Positions 48,573 to 58,667 of a DNA stretch of 64,000 nucleotides are shown here, in pieces (position 1 is the stretch's first letter; every line of letters starts with the position of its first letter). The translations under genes and the position numbers were made by a program. The notes beneath the pieces are model-generated. The model made no database searches. It was given only the letters and a program-made list of their open reading frames with translations, and had not been told where the DNA came from. Source of the stretch: Alisma plantago-aquatica (Eukaryota > Streptophyta > Magnoliopsida > Alismatales > Alismataceae); NCBI GenBank assembly GCA_963693085.1, contig OY856410.1, positions 887,543,835 through 887,607,834 on the forward strand. The letters are read 5' to 3'.

Positions 48573-49335
48573 TGTCATATTGCCGTTCTGAATAAAAAGA
48601 AGCATATTATTGCCATGTGTATGATTTTATGTAGAAAATATGTACTCTTCGTAGCAAGAAAAAAACATACATTGTATGTTTTGAAGGTCTTGCTTCTTCT
48701 TTTTTGCGATCTTATTCTACTTGAACAAGAACAATGATGCACCCTTGAAAACCTCCATAATTGGATTTATTATTGTGTCAAATTTCTAATAATAAAGGAT
48801 GGCCACATTATCATCATCTGATTATGTTATGTTGTAAACATAGATTTTTCCTATGAAGATCATACGTTTTATTAAAAATCATCATTTTCTTGCTAAATGA
48901 AAAAGTAAAAAATTATGACTACCTATGCTACTACTATAACCTTTTTAATTAAACAAAAAACTTATATTGAATGGAAATTATTTTGATATAATTTTTAATT
49001 TTACAAAGAATGTGTAGGCTATAGTGTTAACCTCTAAATTTTGAAGGATAACTATCAAAAATACTTTTACTAACCTTAAAATTTTGAACGATAACTATTA
49101 AGCATACTTTTGAAGTTTGATTCCTAAAAGTACCTATCATCCTTCTCACATGGAAAATAGTTAGGGTCCATGACAAGCTTGATGCCATCGAATTTTAATA
49201 TAATGGTCCACAAGAACTCCAAATTTCTAAGTTATTTTCATTTTCCAAAATTAGTTGCTCAATGTCCTTCAAGAATTTGATCCATAGAATGATTAAAACT
49301 TCTAGAATTTACATATCTATAATCACTCTTTGAAT
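48573..49335. repeat. Diverged direct repeat, right copy
   Basis: Partner of 46090-46660; it contains ATATAATGGTCCACAAGAAC and AGAATTTGATCCATAGAATG in the same order as the left copy. Confidence 0.55.
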
Positions 49336-49599
49336 GTAATGCTAATTAAGTAAAATTATAATCCATTTTATTTCCATTATTATTTTGTTAATTTGTCAAG
49401 ATATCTTATGAATATGACATGTTATATAATAAACTTGCATGAAGGAGGTGTAATAAGGAAACAAATGATAAGAATAATGAAATAAGACACATTTTGGAAA
49501 TCACAAAGAAACATAATTTTTATCTAGTTGACTTTATAATGACCAAGAACATAACTTACAATAAAATGGTTACTAAACAATCACAATACAAAGGTTATA

Positions 49600-49742
49600 A
49601 ACCCTCGGGGTGCAATAAAGGCCCCACGTTACTGAGCATGCTGCGGTGCCCCCATGTATGCAGTTGGTTTCGGGGTTTACCCTTGACTGGGTGGGGTCCA
49701 ATAGTGGTCGATCCTGGGAGGGGTTCCTCATTATAAAAAAAA
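49600..49742 (+). mobile_element. SINE-like retroposon with 17-bp target duplication
   Basis: An insert of about 143 bp, GC-richer than its surroundings, ends in nine A (49735-49743). A perfect 17-bp direct repeat, ACAATACAAAGGTTATA, flanks it (49583-49599 and 49743-49759). A B-box-like GGTCGATCC lies at about 49707, close to the tail, so the copy may be rearranged or of a different class. The retroposon character is firm; the family is not. Confidence 0.7.
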
Positions 49743-49759
49743 ACAATACAAAGGTTATA

Positions 49760-50205
49760 TAGCAAGCCACTATATAATTAAGATAAACCATCCTTTTGAA
49801 CTATTTTGTACCACATAAGAAAGTTGGCTCTTTTTTTGGCATGTCTTTTGGAAACCACCTCTATCTTCTTTGATTGTGGCCAGAAGGAGCTCTTTTGGAT
49901 GGCCACAAGGATAATCACCATTTATTCCTATGATTTTGGTGGATGAGGGAGGTTATCAATTTCTTCCTTTGTATTTAGCAGATGGTAAGCCACCATTTTA
50001 CCTTGAAGATGACTTACTTAAATTCAAGTAGGTTTCCTATTATTTACCTCAAAATACCTCTAAGTTTATAATATTAACTTAATTGAAATGGGTAGAAAGG
50101 AATATAATATAAGCAAAAGCACTTTTGTTTTATATTATTAGATATTTGATCAAGTTATGGAGATGCTACACTTGAGTGCTAGGATATTCTAAAAATAGAA
50201 AACAA
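49760..50205. other. Unassigned flank before the Sirevirus LTR
   Basis: No feature recognised. Confidence 0.3.
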
Positions 50206-51797
50206 TGTATTTTTTCTAAATTTTGACCTGAGAGTTGTACATTGTCCATATTTTGATAATGACTTAACCATTCCATTCATATGTATAAATATGTTTGTTT
50301 GAGATTGATTTCAAGCATTAGGTACAAGAAAAGGATCAATTTCATTAAGCCCTATCTTAATCAAAGTTTAAGTCAAAGTTATGCAAATGCACTTTTTTGG
50401 AAAACACCCTAAAACCCTAGGATGAGATTTTGTAATCATTTGTATTGATGCTATGATTTGTAACTAAGATGAGAAAAAAATCAAGAGCCCTTAATTCGAG
50501 CATTTAATCACTTTAATGAAATTTTCTAAAATTCATTACATGATGTTTTTTGGCCAAGTTTTACATGTGACAAGCTCGATCGATCCCGTCGATGCATTTT
50601 GAGAAAATTTAGGTTCAGTCGAGTTTACCATATACATAATTTGACTAATCCATGCACTAACTGAATCTGATTTAAGCAGTTCGTTCGAGTTTCATCTAGG
50701 ATAAACTTGATTGATTCTTCCAATCAGATTTACCATATAGTGCAATCGATCGCGTTACCTTTATCAAAACTCGACCGACTTCACTATACATCAAACACAA
50801 AAATAGTGACTCTAACCGTTGGAGTGTTACAAAACTCAAAATTATATATGTTGCAACCCTCCCAATGGAAATACAACGTTCTTAAGTGATCCTACCCTCT
50901 AGTGGACACCCTCAACTGTAAATAGGACCTCTTGGAGTTCAATCCAAGGTTGCTCCTTCATGCTATTCAAGCTCCTAGCTATAGTTGAGTGCATTAGTCC
51001 ACTTCAGCCCCTTTCTCTCTCTCTTGTTTACAACTCAAAATGTACATATGAATGAGATAGGATATTTGTGAGGTAGCTAATCCATTGTAGACTTGAAAAG
51101 CTTTCAAAGCTTCTCAAGATCAAGTTGGTGAGAAAAGCTTCTCCAAGCGAAGGAGAAGGTGCAAAGATTCTTCAAGGCTAGAGAAGAAGGTACAAAGCTT
51201 CTTCAAGGGTGAAGAAGAAGGTTCCCAAGATTCTCGGAGTGGAAGGATAAGGAAAAAGTAGAAGATCCAAGGAGGAGAGTGGGTGAATCCTCAAGGCCAA
51301 AGACTTTTTACAGAAATAGATCACCTTGGTGAAGTTTCTAGCTAGCTACAAAAGTGGGTAAGTCCTTGGAGGTAGAAGACACTTGGTCAAGGATAGGTAA
51401 GTCCTTTGTGCAAGGTTTATTGGATCCTTTTGGTCCTTAAAAAGGAGGCTTGATATCTTTATCCCGGGAAAAGGAAGGTCATCTTATATGTCACATAATG
51501 GAATACAAGTATACATGTGTTGCAAAATCCTATAGTTGACCTGTTGAGGTAGGGGATTGACGATCTTATAATTTGAGGATAGGAACCACTCTATATAGAT
51601 TGTGTTGTTGTACTTGTTCAATATCTCTGATACTTGCTATGTATGCTTCAATCTATTTGATCCTTGCTATGTATGCTTAGTTGCACTACAAATTCAATAC
51701 TTGCAATCCTACTACTTGAAGTAATTTGAAGGTCTAATCTATTTTGTGCAAGTGTATTTAGCTCTATTCACCCCCTCTAGAGCCCATTGATCCAACA
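50206..51797 (+). repeat. 5' LTR of the Sirevirus-type element
   Basis: The end is clear: CCAACA at 51797, two bases before the primer site. The start is set at TGTATTTTTTC (50206) from the similarity of the following GACCTGAGAGTTGTACATTG and ATTTTGATAATGACTTAACC to the beginning of known Sirevirus LTRs, so it is approximate. A TAAATAG at 50919 is a possible TATA box. The second LTR is outside the window. Confidence 0.65.
50575..50780. repeat. Degenerate TCGATCGA / TCGACCGA motif group in the Sirevirus U3
   Basis: Related short near-palindromes (CTCGATCGATCCC, CAGTCGAGTTTA, CAATCGATCGCG, ACTCGACCGACTTC) recur within 200 bp, upstream of the possible TATA box. They are weaker than the arrays at 703-2032 and 11751-12140, but in the same relative place. 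Confidence 0.45.
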
Positions 51798-51799
51798 AG

Positions 51800-51811
51800 T
51801 GGTATCAACAT
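51800..51811 (+). other. Primer-binding site, tRNA-Met, mutated
   Basis: TGGTATCAACAT where TGGTATCAGAGC is expected; the first eight bases are intact. Its place two bases after the LTR end fixes the LTR boundary. Confidence 0.8.
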
Positions 51812-51841
51812 GATCTTCTCTAACAAAATTTCCTATGAGAC

Positions 51842-53191
51842 ATGAAGATGGGAGAAAACATCTTGGGTTCTCTCAACTTGGAGGGTGCATTCTCCATGAG
51901 ACCTCTAGTCTTTTGACGATACAAACTTGTTGTATTGGGAGCAGCAGATGCAATTTTACTTGCATGGGTTGAACTATGACGTGTGGTAAGTATTCTTCCT
52001 TCCATACATGGATCCGGATAGAGACTGGACCAGATGGGATAAAGCTACACTCAAGAAGGCACAGTTCAAAGCAAAGATAATAAGCATTGCCCTCACCCCC
52101 TCTAAGTTCAACCACGTCTCCTCTTGGGACACAACCCATGAGATATGGAAGAAGTTGTGCATCCCCTATGAAGGCACAAATAAAGTCAAGGATTCCAAGA
52201 TATACATGCTCAAGGGTCTCCTTGAGAACTTCAAGATGGGCAAGAAGGAGAGAGTGGCTGAGATGTACATAAGGCTCAACACCATCATCAATGGACTTGC
52301 TTAATTGGGCCACCCATGGATAGAGGGACCATCAACTCCAAGATCATATGGTCTCTTCCCAAGAGATGGGAATCCAAGGTGACTTCAATTGAAGAAGCTA
52401 GGAGCCTTTCTGACATAGCCACCAAAGAACTCATTGGCAACCTTCAAGCTCATGAGCCAAGACTTGACAAGCAAGAGAAACATGAGAAGAAAGAAAAAAG
52501 GAAGCAAAGAAGATCAAAGATAATGCATTCAGAGATCATGTGGAGTCTCTTGTTCTCCAATCACTACTTGTATTCTGGTCATCTACTACTTCCTCAAGTG
52601 AAGATGAAGCCCCAAGTTAGCATAAAGCAAACTACTCTAAGGGCAAGCACTTCAAAGGGAAGCCATCCTCCTTATCCACTCCAAGGTGCTATGAATGTGG
52701 AAAAAAGGGGTACTACAAGAATGAATGCCCAAAGGCTAAGAAGGCCTACCACAAGAGCAGTTCCAAGAAAAGAGAGGACTACAAGAAGGATGGAAAGTAA
52801 AAGAAGAAGGACAAGAAAGAAAGAAGAAGGAAGGAAGCATCCAATGACGCATGGGAAGAGTCTTCTTCAAGTGATGCAAGATCCAATGAGGGAGAATGTC
52901 ACCTTGCACTCATGGTATCTACAAGTGAAGACATTGGTGAGGTAAGTGAGGTAAGTGAGGTAAGCTTGCATGAGTTATCGAAGGAAACCCTTATTGATAT
53001 GCTTAATTCTAACAACTCTTCTTATTTCGAATGCAAATCTAAGAAGAACAGGTTAGGGAAGATCATAGATCAATCAAAATGAGAAGTTGTATCTTGATAG
53101 TATTGATTCCTTGCAAAGGAAGTTATTTGTTCTTGAGCTCCAATATAATGGAGTTGGAGTAGAGAATGGTATCTACCTTAAGAACAATAAT
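51842..53191 (+). pseudogene. Sirevirus gag, frameshifted and split by a gypsy insertion
   Basis: It begins MKMGENILGSLNLEGAFSMR at 51842, typical for the lineage. An early stop follows MRPLVF. From 52008 a 98-codon frame covers the core (DWTRWDKATLKKAQ, HEIWKKLCIPYEG), stopping at 52302. From 52316 the next frame continues with IWSLPKRWESKVTSIEEARS and ELIGNLQAHE. The zinc knuckle is in the third frame at 52687-52728: C-YE-C-GKKG-Y-YKNE-C, with tyrosine in place of the ligand histidine. A serine/acidic tail and the coiled-coil-like LKNNN segment reach 53191, where the gypsy element has entered; the reading resumes at 62231 with SLKEEN. At least two frameshifts and several stops make it inactive. 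Confidence 0.8.
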
Positions 53192-56100
53192 TGTAACATA
53201 CTGAAATTCAGGGTCTTCCCTGCAATTTACCCACTTTTGAACTTTTCTTGACCTTTTAGTCCATTTGGACCTTTATCATAAATTTCCCTTGTTTTATATT
53301 CTTTTTGGACCCTTGTGCAATTTGAGCACAATTCAATGGTTAAAATCACCTTTTCCCCTCATTTATGATAATGAAGGGGTGTTTGCACAAATAACCCAAT
53401 TAAGGAGATAAGTGAGGGTTAATAATATAATTTGGCCATTAAGGATGGAGATAAGTAGATAATATTAATTTGGAGCTTTTTGGATAAATAAATTAATAAT
53501 AATAAGCATTTGAATTAATTATGAGTATATTAACCTCTCTACTTTCTTTCTCCTCCAAATTGATGATAAATGTGTGAAAACATATTTAAAGGTTGATATT
53601 TTGCTCTTAATACTCATATATATCTATCACCTCGAATTTGACTCACTAATTGCATTAATATAGTCATTTCATAATAATTCACACCTTTTAATGTGTTAAA
53701 ATACACTTTAATGAGCAATATATTTATTAAGGGCCTTATTGGATATAAATACGAAATCTAATTATACAGCATCGTTCTAAATGCTAACATGAACATATGG
53801 TCCAAATTTGGTGTCATTTGGACTTCATTTGACCCTTCAAATCCATTTTATGAGCTTTTAATAAAGTATAACTAGGGATTTTAATCGATTTCATTTATAT
53901 CGATTTGTCACGCTAATGTTTGGTTATTTCATCTGTCACGCACCCCGGGTCCATAGTGGACTCACATCCAACGGCTCCCAATCGGCCTAGATCTGATCCA
54001 ACGATCGGGACTTCGTCCCCTACCTCCGGCCGTTGGTTAGTCCCGACGCCCCAGCTCCTCCGCGTCGCTCTCTCTCCCTCCTCCACCATTTTGCGTGATT
54101 CTTCTTGTGCTGGTTCTGTCTCTCAACGCTCGTTCCAATGAGCCCTAACGCATCACTTCTCGCCCAATGTAGGCCAAACGCCTTTCTAGGCTCTTTTCCC
54201 CTTCTCCGCCGTAAGACACAGCAAGGTCAAGGGTCTCTCTCCGATCTGATTAAAGGGTCGTTGAGCACCCTTAGGCCTCGATCCTTCTATCTCCTCAGCC
54301 AATTTCTCCCTGTTCGCCATGGATCCCCCTGTCCTACTCCTCCTTCACCTCCGATGACCTCGTCCTAGAGTTTGCCTTCCCGGCTATGCCCGTTCGATTG
54401 GTTTTGCTGTGAGCATCCTTGAACCTTGATCTTCACTCCACGCTCATCACTTTGACTCAGAATGCCCCCAAGCGTTGGATCCTAGAGCTCAGTGTGAAGC
54501 TTTGTGAATGCCTGGCTCCATCGCACCCTTACGCTCCTCCACCCGCGGTAAGATGTGCTTTCTACCCTCTTTGGATCCACGAAGTTTTTCCCCACCTCAG
54601 TTTCCCGGCTCCCACAGTTTCCTTTTGGTTTTGATCTCCGAGCGGTTCCCCTATTTCTCGGCCAAGTCAAGCCCCTTTCCGTAGTCTTTGAGGTGCGCGT
54701 GAGCTGGATCCTATGATCCTTGAGTTCGGGAAAGGTCAGAGAACCATTCCCCAGTTTCGTATCGAGTTGGAACGCCCTGATGGCGAGTTGAAGAATAGGA
54801 GCTGGGACTCCTGTGAGCCTGCTCGCGCCATGACCGTGGCTGGAAGAAGCCAGGTCGTGGAATGACCAAGAGGGTCATCCACAGGCAAGGGAACATTTTG
54901 CAAACACAGGGGCAATATCGTATTTTCACAGCGAGTTATGTTTTCCTGGTTGCAAAGGTTTTGTTACATGCAAAAGACTGATCTACCCTCGCAGTTTTAA
55001 TTGCTTTGATTTGACGAGCAGGGGTAGTTTAGTCATTTCACCTGCTATTTATGTCGAAATTCATTTTCATTTAAAAACATGTCCCGCTAAGGTTTTCTTG
55101 CATTCTCATTGGTCGATTTTACTTAATTCATAGTAAATCGGTCCATTGTCAGAAAAATGCAAATAAATAGTCAATGGAAAGGATTTTTCATGTATAACCT
55201 GATTTTATGGTTTTTGAGTCGAATTATGATTCCTTTTTCGAAGTTTGCTTTGAATACCTTTTAAGTGTATAAAATGTTCTAAAATACCTAATTAATTCAT
55301 TTTAACTCCAAATTGTAAAATAAAATATGTTTTATTAATCAGGATAATATGAGTAATCGTTTGGGCTAGGTTTTAAACCCTAGATCGTGGTTTTGTAAAA
55401 TTAGGGTTTTCCTATACTTTATGTCTTTATATATATTAATACATGTGTAATTATGTAACTAGGGAAAATGGAATGGATTGCAATCAGTTTGGTGAATGTG
55501 ATGGTAAATAATTAAAAACAGGTATGTGACCCCTATGTATGTGCAACCTATTTTGTATGAGAATCATATTTATGTGAACATCCATGGTGAATGTGAAATC
55601 TAAGTAGAATGTAATTGTGCAAACTACCTATCCTTCAGTTGGGTCTTTTCCAACCCCCACAATCATTATTGTGCTAGCCTGATTATCCCTCTAATTGCAT
55701 TTATTGGCTCTTTACTTATTTTATGCTTCTAGTGCCATTATGGCTCATTCATTTGAATAATGTGAAACTTGCTATATGTTGCCTCCTTTACTTGGAAATG
55801 CTTAATCTTGTTATTGCCTATGTGGCTCATCCTTTTGAAGTATTTGGAAGCATTGTATAATGTTGTTGCTTGTTGACTCATTTACTTCTTGGAGTTCTTG
55901 GATATTGTTGTGGCCTATGATGGCCTATTTAATTAATTTTTGGGTTTTATTCCCAATGCTATGATGTTATCTTGTTATACTTTTCACTCTACTGCCAAGT
56001 GAATATTATGCATGATATAGTTATTGGCCAATTGACAATGTAGTGTACATGAGTACAAACCACCCACAGGGCACTGGGGTTTTAGTCCCCCTGCCAGGCA

Positions 56101-56750
56101 CTGGGGTTTTAGTCCCCCTGCCATTTTATATATTAGGCACTGGGGTTTTAGTCCCCCTACCACTTTTTAGGCACTGGGGTTTTAGTCCCCCTGCCATTGG
56201 TGAGGTCTGGTAGGTGCCTCACCCTACATTGAGAGGATGTTGAGTCATAATTTAGATTCATGCAATTGTGATATTTGTTGATATTGGAATGTGGCAGTTT
56301 TCTAGAATCTGATTCACTCATTTGCTCTCACTTCTTGAATTCCCTTAATGGAATATTTTTCTTAGCTTATTCATTGCTTTTATCCTATTTTTAACACATA
56401 CCTTTTATCTTTCTCTTGTTGGATGACCCCAACCATCCAGGTTAGGATCAGAGTGCGCATGGAAGCTTGGTGGACCTAAGGCTAAGGATAGGATAAGAAG
56501 GAAAGGAACATATAGTTCGCTTGATCATAGTTGTTTTTATGTTTGAAGTAATTTTGTTTGGAGACAATATTGTGTTAGTCTAAGTCTTCCTCTACCTAGA
56601 TCCTTGTTCTTGTATAAAGATGTACCCTTTTGGGGAAAATTTGTAATGTACTCTTTATACATTTTGAATAAAGTCAAGATTTAATTCTTTCGTTGCCACA
56701 CAATTGGTGATTTGTTTATCATGTTTAATAGTACAGACTTGGTCTTTACA
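53192..56750 (+). repeat. 5' LTR of the non-autonomous gypsy element (3559 bp)
   Basis: TGTAAC...TTTACA. A possible TATA box (TATAAATA) is at 53744. A GC-rich stretch at about 53930-54900 holds frames of up to 87 codons that recur in the other LTR and are not genes. A four-unit minisatellite is at 56070. The last third carries a GGATG/CATCC hairpin at 56424, in the transcribed region. Confidence 0.9.
56070..56196 (+). repeat. Four-unit hairpin minisatellite in the 5' LTR
   Basis: Units start GGCACTGGGGTTTTAG and end TCCCCCTGCCA. GGGG pairs with CCCC around TTTTAGT, and the outer GGCA with TGCC, so each unit can fold. Units 1 and 2 are adjacent; 3 and 4 follow short spacers. Confidence 0.85.
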
Positions 56751-56753
56751 GCA

Positions 56754-56765
56754 TGGTATCAGAGC
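56754..56765 (+). other. Primer-binding site of the gypsy element
   Basis: TGGTATCAGAGC, three bases after the LTR end (TTTACA, then GCA); complementary to initiator tRNA-Met. Confidence 0.9.
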
Positions 56766-58650
56766 ATCAAGGTAGTCGAATTCTTGACTAATTCAAACTG
56801 TCTCCTAGATAGAACCTCTCACCTCATATATCTTCTTTAGAAAGTTTCCACCTTAGAGTTGACCTAGCATGAAAGTTAGACTTAGTATCATAATAATAAT
56901 TACATAATTAAAAATAAAATTTGACAACTTTTTGGTGAATTGTCTATTGAGAAGCTACTAGAGCAAGAAGTTGAAGTGATGGTGTCTAGAAAGGGCCAGA
57001 GCTTGGGGGCTGGCAATATTTTCCTCCACCCCACTAGCTTGGTAACGATGACTCCTGAGCTCATATGACCTGGCCTGGCTTGATCTGATACAGACAGCTC
57101 GAAATAGTCTATCTTTGGGCATGTTGCCAAATTTTTGAACACCTTAGGAAAACCTTAAGTGATGATTTGATCTCTTACACAAAAATCATCCTTAATACCT
57201 TATACTCCTATGTTTAGGGTTTAGTGTACCCTATGTTTCACCTTGAAGCTTGGTTAGTAAATCCTTATAGTGAGTTTTATGTACCCTTTTACCCTTAGCT
57301 TAGTTTGACTTAGTTGACCCTTTTAAGGGGTGGTGGGAGGATAATGGTGTTAGTACCCTGTTTGGTTTTGCAAATATGATTTCGAGGACGAAATCCCTTT
57401 TTAGAAGGATGGAATCCCAATTAAAAGAAAAATCAAATACCTTTAGAGTTAGAAACCCTATCTATGTGGACATATGTACATAATAACTTATGTGAACGAT
57501 AATTTACCAAACACATTATACTTGTAATTCAACTTGTTTGTTTGTACACACATGAATATGTAGTAAGTCACATAAAGATAATTCATATGCTTGAACCATC
57601 ACATATAGGCTTGATGCACATAATAAACAAGTTACTAATGGTGAATACACATAACGTTGACTATGCCACCCTAATGGTAAAATGCACCCTAAGGATGCTT
57701 TAACATGTAATGAGCATGTTGACCTAAACCCTAATATGTAATCATCTAGCTTTGACAACATATACACATATATATACCCTTAATGCCTTTCATGATACAT
57801 TAGTGACATTAGGTGTCATCATCACATAATATACCTAAAATGCATATAAATGGATTATAGTCACAAAGTTACCAATATATATAAGGTATATCACCTTGTT
57901 CTCTAGTGAACACCTCATCATAATTTGATATATGAATTAATTCATTAATATTTAATGTGTTACATCTTATTCACTAAAATGCATATAATGACTCAAACAT
58001 GATAATAAATAATTGGTTTCACATAAATATTCATAAACCCCTAATAAAACATGTATAATTTATAAGATGAAATATAATGGATGATAATGATTAATGATGT
58101 CATTAATATGAGTATGAAAGATGATATGAAAATGTGCAATATTAACATTATTGGGAATTATAATAGGCTTAATAACTTGTTGGATAATATTAACCTTTTC
58201 TACAAAATAATTTATGATAATTCTACATGATAGTTTTAAGAGGATAATGGAAAATGAATTCATGTTATTAAGGTTTTTGACTTAATACATTAATTAATGT
58301 TGAAATGGCTTAGTAAACCCTAATTGTTCTTAAAACCCTTGATGAGGGAAATACACATGATATAATACTGAGATGTAATTGTTTTGGGAAATAATGTGAA
58401 TAAAATGTGGCACAAGTAGTATTATAATATATAAGATACCTCTTCATGATGTAGATTATGCTAATAAGGTAAAAATGTTAATTTAAGTTTGATAAAAGGC
58501 TATAGGTTTTGGGGAAACCTTAGTAACACCTGACTTATATAGATTTTTTGTTGTACCCTAGATTAAGGGTTATAACCTAGTGTTTAAGGTTGGGAATTTG
58601 CACACCCACCCTCTCTTTCCTCTTGTTGTGATTTCGGGGACGAAATCCTC
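56766..58650 (+). other. Non-coding interior of the gypsy element
   Basis: No gag, protease, RT or integrase motif is found in any frame; the longest frames are about 80 codons on the wrong strand. At 57325-57395 the phrase TTTAAGGGGTGGTGGGAGG and, 30 bp later, GATTTCGAGGACGAAATCCC duplicate the pol-end and polypurine sequences at 58630-58667, so the interior seems assembled from at least two copies of a gypsy 3' end. Confidence 0.75.
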
Positions 58651-58667
58651 TTTAAGGGGTGGTGTGT
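58651..58667 (+). other. Polypurine tract of the gypsy element
   Basis: TTTAAGGGGTGGTGTGT directly before the 3' LTR, preceded by TTTCGGGGACGAAATCCTC. Confidence 0.8.

Noticed and set aside
53920..54670. Proline- and serine-rich frames, repeated at 59389-60272, as conserved genes
   Set aside because: They lie in the two LTRs of the gypsy element, occur on both strands of the same GC-rich stretch, and differ by stops and frameless changes.
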